A stretch of 42,084 nt of DNA from Collinsella aerofaciens (GTDB lineage: Bacteria > Actinomycetota > Coriobacteriia > Coriobacteriales > Coriobacteriaceae). This document shows, piece by piece, positions 16,142-24,780 of this stretch. Position 1 is the first letter of the stretch, and each line of letters begins with the position of its first letter. The stretch covers positions 1 to 42,084 of the forward strand of contig NZ_JADPCH010000021.1 in the NCBI RefSeq assembly GCF_015670745.1, written 5' to 3'. Under the pieces are notes generated by a model. The model was given only the letters and a program-made list of their open reading frames with translations, was not told where the DNA came from and made no database searches. Both the position numbers and the translations under genes were made by a program.

Positions 16142-16813
16142 ATGAACGAAGCAGTTCCCGCAGCGCCGGTAAGCGCTGAGTCGATGGCAAAGCAGGGTTG
16201 CGAAAAGCTCGGCTTGGACGCGTTTGATGCGTTGGTTCGCTGCGCCCGCACGTGCCGTCGCTTTGACGAGTCCATGCGCGTGCCGCGTGAGCTTTTGCTT
16301 GAGCTGGCGGAGCTGGCGCACCTGACTCCCTGTGGTGCCAATGCTCAGCGTCTGCGTTTTCATGTGGTAAGCGGTGCAGAGGACTGCGCGCGTGTATTTG
16401 ACGAGCTTGCATGGGCCGGTGCGCTCAAGGATTGGCCGGGTCCCGATGAGGGCGAGCGCCCGACCGGCTACATCGCGATTCTTGCCGAGCGCGCCGTTCC
16501 GGGTAAGCCCGCCGCTCCTATTACTGAGGTCGACACGGGCATTGCCGCGCAGACGATGATGCTCGCCGCCCGCAGCGCCACGCCCGAGGTGGCTGCCTGC
16601 ATGTTCAAGGCCTTTACGCCCCACGCGATCGATGCCATGGGGCTCGATAGCGACAAGTATGAGCTCAAGCTGATCATGGCGTTTGGCGTTCCGGCCGAGA
16701 CGCAGGTGATCGATGCGATCGATTCCAACCCCGACGGCTCAATTAATTACTGGCGCGACGAGGCGCAGGTGCACCACGTACCCAAGCGCCCGCTTGCCGA
16801 CGTACTGGTGTAG
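16142..16813 (+). CDS. Nitroreductase-family flavoprotein
   Basis: Probable FMN-dependent oxidoreductase of 223 aa. ARTCRRFDESMRVPRELLLELAELAHLTPCGANAQ carries the family's FMN phosphate-binding Arg pair and the (S/C)xxNxQ element, here CGANAQ. DTGIAAQTMMLAA is the conserved dimer helix, and LIMAFGVPAE the usual C-terminal strand. Substrate is unknown; relatives reduce quinones, nitroaromatics or flavins. The ATG follows GGGGGGTCCCT. An iron-box-like sequence upstream suggests metal control. Confidence 0.86.
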   Translation: MNEAVPAAPVSAESMAKQGCEKLGLDAFDALVRCARTCRRFDESMRVPRELLLELAELAHLTPCGANAQRLRFHVVSGAEDCARVFDELAWAGALKDWPGPDEGERPTGYIAILAERAVPGKPAAPITEVDTGIAAQTMMLAARSATPEVAACMFKAFTPHAIDAMGLDSDKYELKLIMAFGVPAETQVIDAIDSNPDGSINYWRDEAQVHHVPKRPLADVLV

Positions 16814-16845
16814 CTGAGCGTCACCGCGGTGTGATCCGGCGGTAA

Positions 16846-16880
16846 ACCACCACAAAGGTACCTGTCCCCTTTGCGGTGGT
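16846..16880. repeat. ACCACCACAAAGG palindrome, copy 1
   Basis: ACCACCACAAAGG ... CCTTTGCGGTGGT with a TACCTGTCCC-type centre. One of five copies in the window. It lies between the nitroreductase stop and the next gene's ribosome site and could act as a weak terminator or mRNA-end hairpin. It differs from the others by one arm substitution (GCGG for GTGG). Confidence 0.8.
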
Positions 16881-16895
16881 GCGAGGGGAGGACGT

Positions 16896-17438
16896 GTGGC
16901 AGATTTGTATTTGGTGCGGCATGGGCAGACTGAGCTCAATGTGCAGAACATTTTGCAGGGTGGGCACGATTCGCCGCTTACGGCGCGCGGGCGCGAGCAG
17001 GCGCTGGCGACGCGCGCGGCGTTTGAGGCGCGTGGCGTGACCTTTGACCGTGTGTATTCCTCGCCGTTGGGCCGGGCGCGGCATACGGCTGAGCTAATTG
17101 CTGGTGAGGGCTGCTCGATAGAGCTGGTCGATGACCTGCGCGAGTGGCATTTGGGCTCGCTGGAGGGTACATCAAATCGCGAGATGCCGCCGCAGCCCTG
17201 GGGTGATTATCCGGTGGCCTTTGGTGGCGAGTCGGAAGTGCAGCTTCAGTCGCGCATGGTCGCGGCGCTTTCCCACATCATGGCCAGGCCGCAGCACGAC
17301 TGTGTGCTGGCAGTCTCCCACGGCTCTTCCTGCCAGGAGTTTCTTGAGTATGTGACTGGCAGGGGAGAGCTACCCGACAACGGTGCCGTGCTTCATTTTG
17401 GCTATTGCGACGGTGCGTTTTCGCTCCTTGATTGGTAA
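16896..17438 (+). CDS. Histidine phosphatase family protein (first of a tandem pair)
   Basis: Phosphoglycerate-mutase-like phosphatase of 180 aa. LYLVRHGQTELN carries the catalytic RHG (Arg8, His9), and LAVSHGSS holds the second catalytic His. REWHLGSLEG supplies the acid. The start is GTG with GAGGGGAGGAC before it. A paralogue follows after 17 bp, sharing the same layout. Substrate is unknown; such enzymes dephosphorylate sugar phosphates or alpha-ribazole phosphate. No cobalamin genes are nearby. Confidence 0.86.
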   Translation: MADLYLVRHGQTELNVQNILQGGHDSPLTARGREQALATRAAFEARGVTFDRVYSSPLGRARHTAELIAGEGCSIELVDDLREWHLGSLEGTSNREMPPQPWGDYPVAFGGESEVQLQSRMVAALSHIMARPQHDCVLAVSHGSSCQEFLEYVTGRGELPDNGAVLHFGYCDGAFSLLDW

Positions 17439-17455
17439 CGAACGAAAGGACCCCT

Positions 17456-18091
17456 ATGAATAAAGACCTGTATCTGGTTCGTCATGGGCAGACAATATTC
17501 AACCTTAAGCGCATTATTCAGGGTTGGAGTGACTCGCCGCTCACGCAGCTGGGATGCGACCAGGCGGCGCGTGCCGGCATGTTCTTACGTGCGCGCGGCA
17601 TTGAACCCGATCATGCCTACACCTCCACACTTCATCGCACCGAGCAGACTATCGCCAACCTGTGGCCGGGCTTGGCGTACGAGCGCCTGGACGGTCTGCG
17701 TGAGTGGTTCTTTGGCGACTTTGAGGCCGAGCGCGTGATGCTTATGCCCGAGCGCCCGTGGCGAGATTTCTATCGTCAGTTTGGCGGCGAGGGCCAGATG
17801 CAGGTGCGCGAGCGCATGGCGGCGACGATAACCGATCTTATGCGACGTCCGGACCACGAGTGCGTGCTCGCGGTGAGCCACGGTTCGGCTATCAAGGAGT
17901 TTTTGGACCACGTGCGGGGCGCGGCGGCCGACGAGCGCGAACGCGTGCCGGGCAACTGCTCAGTGCTGCATTTTGCGTTTGACGATGCGGCCGATACGTT
18001 TGAACTGGTCGAAGTCTTTACGCAGGAAGACTACGCGCGCGAGCTGGGGCTTGAACCGCTCGTGGCTACTGCGGGTCCGCAGCGCGGATAA
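17456..18091 (+). CDS. Histidine phosphatase family protein (second of a tandem pair)
   Basis: Phosphatase of 211 aa with LYLVRHGQTIFN (Arg9, His10), a REWFFGDFE acid segment and LAVSHGSA. It is similar in sequence and order to the gene before it and about 30 residues longer, with an added C-terminal strand (ELVEVFTQEDYARELG). The ATG at 17456 follows GAAAGGACCCCT. The pair looks like an old tandem duplication, probably co-transcribed and ended by the hairpin at 18139. Confidence 0.86.
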   Translation: MNKDLYLVRHGQTIFNLKRIIQGWSDSPLTQLGCDQAARAGMFLRARGIEPDHAYTSTLHRTEQTIANLWPGLAYERLDGLREWFFGDFEAERVMLMPERPWRDFYRQFGGEGQMQVRERMAATITDLMRRPDHECVLAVSHGSAIKEFLDHVRGAAADERERVPGNCSVLHFAFDDAADTFELVEVFTQEDYARELGLEPLVATAGPQRG

Positions 18092-18138
18092 CGCGAGCGC
18101 GGCGGCACGGGTCGTCGGCATAACTTCTCGACGCAAAA

Positions 18139-18175
18139 GGGGCGGAGATGCATGTACCTGCTGCATCTCCGCCCC
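18139..18175. terminator. Bidirectional intrinsic terminator
   Basis: GGGGCGGAGATGCA pairs perfectly with TGCATCTCCGCCCC (14 bp, 9-nt loop). CTGTTTGTTG follows on the plus strand and TTTTGCG on the minus strand. It serves the phosphatase pair (+) and the DUF1015-like gene (-). Confidence 0.85.
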
Positions 18176-18220
18176 CTGTTTGTTGGGCTGCCGATTTTTG
18201 TGCTGGACGGTCTGGTCTTG

Positions 18221-18901
18221 CTAGAACCGCGCGACCTGGTGCGTGAGCAGACCCGTCGGAACCTGCGCCGCGCCGCCGCTGACCTGCGCGGCGGGGAAGA
18301 GCGCAGCTACGGCAAAGTTGAACGGCTCTTTGCCCGTGTAGGTGCCGGCGGCACGTGCATCGTCGGCCAGGAGCTGTGATGCCTCGACTAGTGCGACAGC
18401 GTAGGCAGGGTCGTCGGCCAGTGCCGGCTCCGGCGCCTGGTCGAGCATGGCGCGGATGGCCCCGACGGCGTCCTCGCGCTTGACCTCCCACACGCGGTGC
18501 GTAATGCCGGCGGGGTCGGTGACGGCATAGAGTGAAGCGCCCTCTTTTGCGGCGCCGAGGATGATATCCATGACGGGAGAGGCTTCGTAGACAAGCGTTA
18601 CGGGACGGGGCTGTACCTTGAGGTCGGCGATTGCGCGCGCAGCGGCGGTCGTATCGGCGGCAACCGCGTCGCCGCCCGCCAGCGCACCAACCGGGCAGAT
18701 CGCCACGACACCCGTCACACGTCCCGGCTCGCCCGAGCATTCGTACACGTAATACGCCGCACCCGGGTCCTTGAGCATCAGACCATCGGCAAGGGCTCCG
18801 CGCAGAGCATCGTTGCCGCTCAGGATGCTGCCCATTGCAGGCAGCGCCTCGAGCACGCGGTCCTGAGCCGGGCGGATGCAGGGAAACGGAAGTGCTTTCA
18901 T
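18221..18901 (-). CDS. Reduced DUF1015-like protein
   Basis: Protein of 226 aa. The start (ALPFPCIRPAQDRV), LMLKDPGAAYYVYE and THRVWEVKREDAVGAI resemble parts of DUF1015 proteins, which are about 400 aa and often lie beside serA and serC. This copy is about half length, and the family's ADGHHR motif seems replaced by ADDPAY in the matching place. It therefore looks like a degenerate or specialised version. Its position 39 bp after the interrupted M20 gene and downstream of serC-serA agrees with the family's usual neighbourhood. Function of DUF1015 is not established; the assignment is by eye. Confidence 0.6.
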   Translation of the reverse strand: MKALPFPCIRPAQDRVLEALPAMGSILSGNDALRGALADGLMLKDPGAAYYVYECSGEPGRVTGVVAICPVGALAGGDAVAADTTAAARAIADLKVQPRPVTLVYEASPVMDIILGAAKEGASLYAVTDPAGITHRVWEVKREDAVGAIRAMLDQAPEPALADDPAYAVALVEASQLLADDARAAGTYTGKEPFNFAVAALFPAAQVSGGAAQVPTGLLTHQVARF

Positions 18902-18940
18902 GGGCGGTCCTAACGCACGAGTCGGTTTGTTCGCGGCTTA

Positions 18941-20161
18941 TTATGCCCCAACTTGGCCGCTCGCGTCCCAGAGCACGTTATCGGCGAGCGCGATTAGCAC
19001 CTGCTGACAACGAACGATATCGGCGTGGGGCACATATTCGTTGGGCTTGTGCGCGAGCGCGAGCGACCCGGGACCGTAGCTCATGCAATTGCGGTTACCT
19101 GTCTTGCCGGCAATGACGGCGGTGTCGGTGTAGCCGGTAAAGAAGCCGACGGTCGTGTCCGCGTCCGTCACGTCATCGGCGGCACGCTTGAGCGCTGCTA
19201 GAAGGGGAGAGCTCGGGTCGCGCTCGATGGCGGGGCGGTCGCCCGTTACGGTGTAGCTGCCATGGCAACCGGGAACGGCGGCTTCGGCGACGGCGATGGC
19301 CTGCTCTACCATGCGCGTCGCGGCGGCCGTATCGGTCGGCGGGGTCAGGCGCATGTCGACCCAGACTTTGGCGCGGTCGGGTACGACGTAGGGGCGATAT
19401 CCGCCCTCGATTTGGCCAAACGTGATGGTCGAAGGCCCCAGCTCATCGTGCGCGGGCAACGCCATAAACGCGCGACGGAGCGAACACACGACCTCGGCCA
19501 TGGCAGCGACGGCATCCGCGCCCTTCCAGGGCTGGCTCGCATGCGCCGTCACGCCAGTCATTTCAATCTCGAATCACGTACGCCCCTTGTGCGCCACCTG
19601 GATCTGTCCGTCGGTGGGCTCGGTGTCCAGCACCCATTCACGCGAGCCGACCCAGCCAGCATCGATCGTGGCCTCTGAGCCGCGCATAAAGTCCTCCTCG
19701 TCGACCGAGCAAATGAGTGAGAAGCCACGGCGGGGCAGCTTGCCTTCTGCCGCCACGCGCTCGAGCGTATGGACCAGTGCGGCAATGGCGCAGGCCAGGC
19801 CACCCTTCATATCGCAGGCACCGCGGCCATAGAGTTTATCGTTGCGCACGATCGCTCCGAGCGGCGGAATGTCCGCGTCCCAGCCATCGCCCAGTGTAAC
19901 GGTATCCATATGGCAGATATAGACGAGCCGTGGCTCGTCGCTCAGTCCCGGCACGGTGACCATAAGGTTGCGGCGCCCGGGCAGCACCTCGAGTTCCTCA
20001 ACCTGCACGGCATCGAGTACCGGATGGCTCAGCTGCGCCAACCGTTCCTCAACCAACGCTTTGATATGGCGTTCAATCTCGCCCTCATACGCACCTGGGT
20101 CGGAACTGTCGATCCGCACGAGCCCTTGCGTAAGCCGCCAAGCAAAATCTGTATCAACCAT
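18941..20161 (-). pseudogene. M20-family metallopeptidase (DapE/ArgE-like) interrupted by in-frame TGA
   Basis: A full-length M20 amidohydrolase of about 405 residues except that codon 196 is TGA (19576-19574). The reading frame is continuous on both sides: ...QVAHKGRT, stop, FEIEMTGVTAHASQP..., and a Trp (TGG) would fit there. Metal and catalytic residues are intact: His84 and Asp86 (CHMDTV), Asp117 (GACDMKGG), Glu155 and Glu156 (DEED) and the late His in LAHKPNEY. Start at 20161 follows GAGGTGCC. A single base change is the simplest cause, either a real nonsense mutation or a sequencing error. The downstream half has an ATG (19561) but a half-enzyme would lack the catalytic domain. Family substrates are N-acyl amino acids or dipeptides. 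Confidence 0.85.
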
Positions 20162-20240
20162 AGGCACCTCACAGATAGTTAGGTCAACATACAGATTGTA
20201 TGCCAAGAAGCGGCTCGGTGCATTTAATGGAGGGCTCACA

Positions 20241-20276
20241 AAAACGGGGACGCCTCTCGTGCGAAAGGCGCCCCCG
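20241..20276 (-). terminator. Terminator of the serC-serA operon
   Basis: CGGGGACGCCT pairs with AGGCGCCCCCG (one mismatch/wobble). On the minus strand the stem is followed by TTTTTGTG. It lies about 60 bp after the serA stop. Confidence 0.8.
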
Positions 20277-20338
20277 CGGGCATTCAATGTCAGCGACGGG
20301 CAGGCCACATGGGGAACTGCCCGTCAGATCAGCCGGCG

Positions 20339-21502
20339 CTATTTGATCACGCGCACGCGATACATCGACGGAATCTGCTTGAGCGCCTCGATGGTGCTGC
20401 TGTCCAGGTGCTCGTCGGTGTCGAACATGGTGTAGGCGTTCTCTCCGGCGGACTCGTTGGTCATACGCTGCACGTTGGCGTTGTCCTTGGCCAGGATGGC
20501 CGTGATCTGGCCGATCATGTTGGGCACGTTGGCATGCAGGCAGGCAATGCGGCTTGCAGCGCGCGCCTTGCCCATGTTGCAAGCGGGGTAGTTGACACTG
20601 TGGGCGATGTTACCGTTCTCCAGATAATCCTTGAGCTCGCTGATGGCCATGTCTGCGCAGTTGGCTTCAGCCTCGCCGGTGCCGGCGCCCGAGTGCGTGG
20701 TGATAAACGTATTGGGCATCTTGACGGTCTTGGGCGTGGCGAAGTCGCAGCTAAACCAGCTCAGCTTGCCCTCGCGCAGGGCGGCGTCGACGGCGTCCTC
20801 GTCAATGATGGTATCGCGCGCGTAGTTGATGAGGACGGCGCCCGGGGCCAGCAGGTTAATCTGCTGGGTGCTGATCATGCCGATGGTGTCTGCCTTGCTG
20901 GGCACGTGCACGGTAAGGTAGTCGCAGCCGCGGCAGAGATCCTCGAGCGTGCCCACGCGCTGCACCTCGCGGCTCAGCACCCACGCGTGCTCAACGGAAA
21001 TGAACGGGTCGTAGCCGTAGACGTCCATGCCCAGGTCGACGCAGGCGTTGGCGATTTTGGAGCCCACGTTGCCCAGACCGATGACGCCGATGCGCTTGCC
21101 CTTGAGCTCGCGGCCCACAAAGGCCTTCTTGGCCTTCTCGGCATCGACCTGAATCTCGGGGTCGTCGGCGTTGTCGCGCACCCAGTTCATCGATTGCACC
21201 ACGCCGCGGCTCGAGAGCACCAGCATGCCCAGGACGAGCTCCTTGACGGCGTTGCTGTTGGCACCGGGGGAGTTAAAGACAACGACGCCCTTCTTGGCGT
21301 ATTCCTCGACTGGGATGTTGTTGACGCCGGCGCCGCAGCGGGCGATGGCGCGGATGCCCTCGGGCAGCTCGCAGCCGTGCAGATCGGTGGAGCGCATCAG
21401 GATGGCGTCGGCCTCCTCGGCGGTGCTCACAAACTCGTAGCCCTCGCCAAACTCGACCTTGCCGTCTTTGGTAATGTCGTCGATGGTCTTAATCTTGCGC
21501 AT
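20339..21502 (-). CDS. serA: D-3-phosphoglycerate dehydrogenase
   Basis: First enzyme of serine synthesis, oxidising 3-phosphoglycerate to 3-phosphohydroxypyruvate with NAD. 387 aa, the short type. The Rossmann motif is GLGNVG (142-147). The substrate-side element RCGAGVNNIP and the C-terminal ACT domain (about 315-387, beginning VPNMIGQITAILAKDNANV), which senses serine in many family members, are clear. It lies 72 bp after serC in the same direction, so the two form an operon. Confidence 0.93.
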   Translation of the reverse strand: MRKIKTIDDITKDGKVEFGEGYEFVSTAEEADAILMRSTDLHGCELPEGIRAIARCGAGVNNIPVEEYAKKGVVVFNSPGANSNAVKELVLGMLVLSSRGVVQSMNWVRDNADDPEIQVDAEKAKKAFVGRELKGKRIGVIGLGNVGSKIANACVDLGMDVYGYDPFISVEHAWVLSREVQRVGTLEDLCRGCDYLTVHVPSKADTIGMISTQQINLLAPGAVLINYARDTIIDEDAVDAALREGKLSWFSCDFATPKTVKMPNTFITTHSGAGTGEAEANCADMAISELKDYLENGNIAHSVNYPACNMGKARAASRIACLHANVPNMIGQITAILAKDNANVQRMTNESAGENAYTMFDTDEHLDSSTIEALKQIPSMYRVRVIK

Positions 21503-21574
21503 GAAAAAACTCCTTAGCAGGTTTTGATCTAAACAGGGTGGTTTGAAGTGGCTGGTCGGCCCGCGCGTTGCGGG

Positions 21575-22699
21575 CTAGTTAGATCGCGGACTCAAACTAT
21601 GCTGCGCTTCGAAGTCCTTCATGTACGAGGCCAGTGCCTGCGTGTCTTCCATGGTCACGGCGTTGTAGACGCTCGCGCGCATGCCGCCCACCAGGCGATG
21701 GCCCTTGACGTTTTGAATCTGGTGCTTGGCCGCGCCTGCGACAAAGGCCGCGTCGAGTTCGGCGTCGCCGGTGCGGAAGGTGACGTTGGCGATGGAGCGG
21801 CTGTCGGCCTGCGCGGTGCCATGGAACAGCTCGCTGTGCTCGAGCAGGTCGTAGAGCAGGTTGGCCTTGGCCCAGTTGCGTTCGGCCATGGCGGCGAGTC
21901 CGCCGGTCTGCTCCACCCAATGGAACACCTTGCCGCACACGTAGATGCCAAAGGTGTTGGGCGTGTTGAGCATGGAGCCCTTGGCGGCCTGGGTCTTAAG
22001 GTCCAGGTACTGCGGCGTCTGCGCAAAGGCGGGGCCATCTGTGATGAGGTCGTCGCGCACGATGACCACGGTCACGCCCGCGGCGCCGGCGTTTTTCTGC
22101 GCGCCGGCGTAGATGAGCCCGTAGCGCTCAACGTCGAGCGGCTGCGACAAAAAGCAGCTCGAGACATCGGCGACCAGCGGCACGTCGCCGCAATCGGGCA
22201 GCTCGTGGTACATGGTGCCAAAGATGGTGTTGTTCTGGCAGATGTAGACGTAGTCGAGCCCGTCGCCCGCGGCCTCGGCGGCAATGCGCGCGTTGATGTC
22301 GGCCATACTGGGAATGCGGTCGAAGTTGGTGTCCTCGGAGCTCGCGAGTAGCATGGCCTCGCCGTACTTGGCGGCCTCCTTGTATGCCTTGTTGGCAAAG
22401 TTGCCGGTCACGACGTAGCCGGCGCGGCCGCGGCGCATGAGATTCATGGGAATGCCCGCAAACTGCAGCGTGGCGCCGCCCTGCAAAAACAGGACACGGT
22501 AGTTGTCGGGGATGCTCAGCAGGCGGCGCAGGGTTGCCTCGGCGTCGTCGATGATCTGCTGGTACATGCTAGATCGATGGCTCATCTCGAGCACGGACAT
22601 GCCGCAACCGCGGTAGTCCATCATCTCGTCGGCGATCTCGGCGAGCACGCTTGTGGGCAGTGCGGCCGGGCCAGCTGAGAAGTTGTGCACACGTGCCAT
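21575..22699 (-). CDS. serC: Phosphoserine aminotransferase
   Basis: PLP-dependent enzyme of 374 aa that converts 3-phosphohydroxypyruvate to phosphoserine. It starts MARVHNFSAGPAALP, the SerC hallmark. HRSS and GGATLQF bind the phosphate and cofactor, and Lys202 in YAGAQKNAG should form the PLP Schiff base. It is the first gene of the serC-serA unit. The serB phosphatase is not in the window, although unassigned histidine phosphatases lie downstream at 16896-18091. Confidence 0.94.
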   Translation of the reverse strand: MARVHNFSAGPAALPTSVLAEIADEMMDYRGCGMSVLEMSHRSSMYQQIIDDAEATLRRLLSIPDNYRVLFLQGGATLQFAGIPMNLMRRGRAGYVVTGNFANKAYKEAAKYGEAMLLASSEDTNFDRIPSMADINARIAAEAAGDGLDYVYICQNNTIFGTMYHELPDCGDVPLVADVSSCFLSQPLDVERYGLIYAGAQKNAGAAGVTVVIVRDDLITDGPAFAQTPQYLDLKTQAAKGSMLNTPNTFGIYVCGKVFHWVEQTGGLAAMAERNWAKANLLYDLLEHSELFHGTAQADSRSIANVTFRTGDAELDAAFVAGAAKHQIQNVKGHRLVGGMRASVYNAVTMEDTQALASYMKDFEAQHSLSPRSN

Positions 22700-22925
22700 C
22701 TTCTAGTCCCCCTTGTAGTCGTTTGAACGTTCGGGATACTTTAGCACAGTGGAGCGCCGGGCGCGACCGCATCACGGTAAAACTCGAGTGCGCCGCTATG
22801 ATTTACAGGATGGTTACATGAGGGGGTGTTGCTTTACTCCTCATGCAAATCTAAATCTGCGAGCGAAGGCATGGGGTTCTCTAGGCGTTTGATCTCTTCG
22901 TTGCAAATTAGCTACCCCATGGCCA

Positions 22926-24527
22926 CTACGACGCCAGCGTGGCGATGACGGCTTCGTCGCCGGCATATATGAGGGTGTTGCCGTCGGGAATGATCGTTTG
23001 GCCGTCGCGCTTGAGCATCACGACGATAAAGGGGTGCTTGCCCTGCGGCACGTCGCGCAGGCGCTGGCCGGCCAGGCGACCGTGGGATGTCACGGTGACC
23101 TCGCGTAGCGTAACCTCGGCACGCTCTTCAAACGTCGGCGCGGCCATCACCAGCAGGTCACCTTCATCGATGACGGTATCGCCGTTGGGCAGCACCGGGT
23201 GCGCCCCGTCGCGCAGCACCAGGACCACGAGCATGTCTGTGGCGCTGCCAATGTCCGCGAGCGAGCGTCCGGCAAACGGATGTCCAGCGCCCACCTTGAG
23301 CTTTACAAACGACATGCCGTCCTCGTCGCGGTAGTCGTTAAAGGTGCGGCGCACGTCGCCGGTCGCATCGATCATATCGAGCTTCTTCGCCACCGCCGGC
23401 AGCAGCGAGCCCTGCACCACAATGCTCGACACGGCAATCACAAACACCAGGTCAAACAGGTCGTGTCCGCCGGGAACGCCGGCCACCACGGCAAAGAGAC
23501 TAAAGACGACCGAAGCTGCTCCGCGCAGGCCCGCCCAGCTTACGAGCGCGACCTGGCGGGGGTTCGTCCTAAACGGCGCCAGCAGCATGCCTACGGCGAT
23601 GGGGCGGCTCACAAAGAGCATAAACGCCATGAGCGCCAGGCCCGGTAGCAGCATTTGCGGCAGGCGTGCGGGTGTAACGAGCAGGCCCAGCAAAAAGAAG
23701 ATGGTCATCTCTGCCATCTCGGTGAGGGTGTCAAAGAAGTGCGCCATCTCGACTTTGCCGGTGATGTCGCTGGCACCCAGCACAATGCCGGCCAGGTATA
23801 CAGCCAAAAAGCCGTTGCCGCCCAGATAGCTTGGTAGCGCGTAGGCAACGATCGCCACGGCGAACAAAAAGATGGTCTGCGCGCCCTCGGCCGTTGCGTG
23901 CGCGCGTTCAATCAGGCGGCCCGCCGCCCAGCCGATGGCGAGGCCCAGGCCCACGCCCAAGATAATCTGCTTGGCCAGCAGTGCGGGAATGTTGATGTCG
24001 CCGCCGGCCGCGAGTGTGGCGAGCACGGCGGTGAGCATATAGGCGACGGGATCGTTGGAGCCCGATTCGACCTCGAGCAGCGAGTCGGTGCCGCCCCTCA
24101 GCGACAGGCTGTGCTCACGCAGTACGCTAAAGACGCTCGCCGCGTCGGTGGATGCCACGACCGATCCCAGCAGCAGGCCGCCGATCCAGTCGAACCCCAG
24201 CGCGAAGTGGGCGAACACGCCGGTGATGCCGGCAGTGATGACGACGCCGAGCGTGCTCAGCAGCACCGCCGGCGCAGCGACGGGCTTGGCGCGGTCGATA
24301 TTGGTGTTAAAGCCGCCGTAGAACATGATGAACAGCAGCGCCGTGCTGCAGACGGTTTCGGTAAGCGCGTAGTCGCTAAAATCGATGTGCGCCGGGCCGT
24401 TGACGCCCAACAGCATGCCCAGCGCGATAAAGATGAGCAGGGTGGGGAAGGGGAGTTTTTTGCCGACGGGTTTGATGGTCAGGCACAAAATGATGACGAG
24501 GCCGATAAAAAGAAGGATCTGGTTCAT
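22926..24527 (-). CDS. CPA1-type K+(Na+)/H+ antiporter with RCK_C domains (NhaP2/CvrA-like)
   Basis: Cation/proton antiporter of 533 aa. About twelve helices (1-390) include the ion-binding motif VESGSNDP near residue 157 and the helix-break motifs of the CPA1 family. Two C-terminal regulatory RCK_C/TrkA-C units follow (about 402-470 and 476-533, each with a GDxLVMAAP- or GDEAVIATL-like end). NhaP2-type proteins with this layout export K+ and are gated by the cytosolic domain. Single-gene unit; the stop is followed by an inverted CATGGGGT/ACCCCATG repeat (22870-22921) of unclear role. Confidence 0.88.
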   Translation of the reverse strand: MNQILLFIGLVIILCLTIKPVGKKLPFPTLLIFIALGMLLGVNGPAHIDFSDYALTETVCSTALLFIMFYGGFNTNIDRAKPVAAPAVLLSTLGVVITAGITGVFAHFALGFDWIGGLLLGSVVASTDAASVFSVLREHSLSLRGGTDSLLEVESGSNDPVAYMLTAVLATLAAGGDINIPALLAKQIILGVGLGLAIGWAAGRLIERAHATAEGAQTIFLFAVAIVAYALPSYLGGNGFLAVYLAGIVLGASDITGKVEMAHFFDTLTEMAEMTIFFLLGLLVTPARLPQMLLPGLALMAFMLFVSRPIAVGMLLAPFRTNPRQVALVSWAGLRGAASVVFSLFAVVAGVPGGHDLFDLVFVIAVSSIVVQGSLLPAVAKKLDMIDATGDVRRTFNDYRDEDGMSFVKLKVGAGHPFAGRSLADIGSATDMLVVLVLRDGAHPVLPNGDTVIDEGDLLVMAAPTFEERAEVTLREVTVTSHGRLAGQRLRDVPQGKHPFIVVMLKRDGQTIIPDGNTLIYAGDEAVIATLAS

Positions 24528-24676
24528 GGATGGTGTCCGCTCCTGGGTGGTTGGCGTGGCACGGTCAGTTGTCTGCGGTTATTTGTACCCAAAGATGGTG
24601 GGTTTATGGGGTTGGATTGCAGGCGTGCGCGATATCGTCATAGACGGCTGCCGTCTTTGCCTCTGCTCGGAAACCC

Positions 24677-24705
24677 TTTCCAGCTTTATTGCAACGGAGT
24701 ACAAT
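24677..24705 (+). promoter_or_regulatory. Putative promoter of the phosphoesterase gene
   Basis: TTTCCA (24677-24682), 17-bp spacer, TACAAT (24700-24705), 76 bp before the start codon. The -10 is good and the -35 matches 4 of 6. Confidence 0.45.
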
Positions 24706-24780
24706 GGGTAACATTTAAGTTCAACTTGAAGTTTTAGTTGCGGCGCCGGGCTTCGGCCGCAATGCAAGGAGAGGCGTACC

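Noticed and set aside
19574-19576. The in-frame TGA read as selenocysteine.
   Set aside because: It is not at a catalytic position, a Trp fits the context, and no convincing bacterial SECIS hairpin follows within the usual distance.
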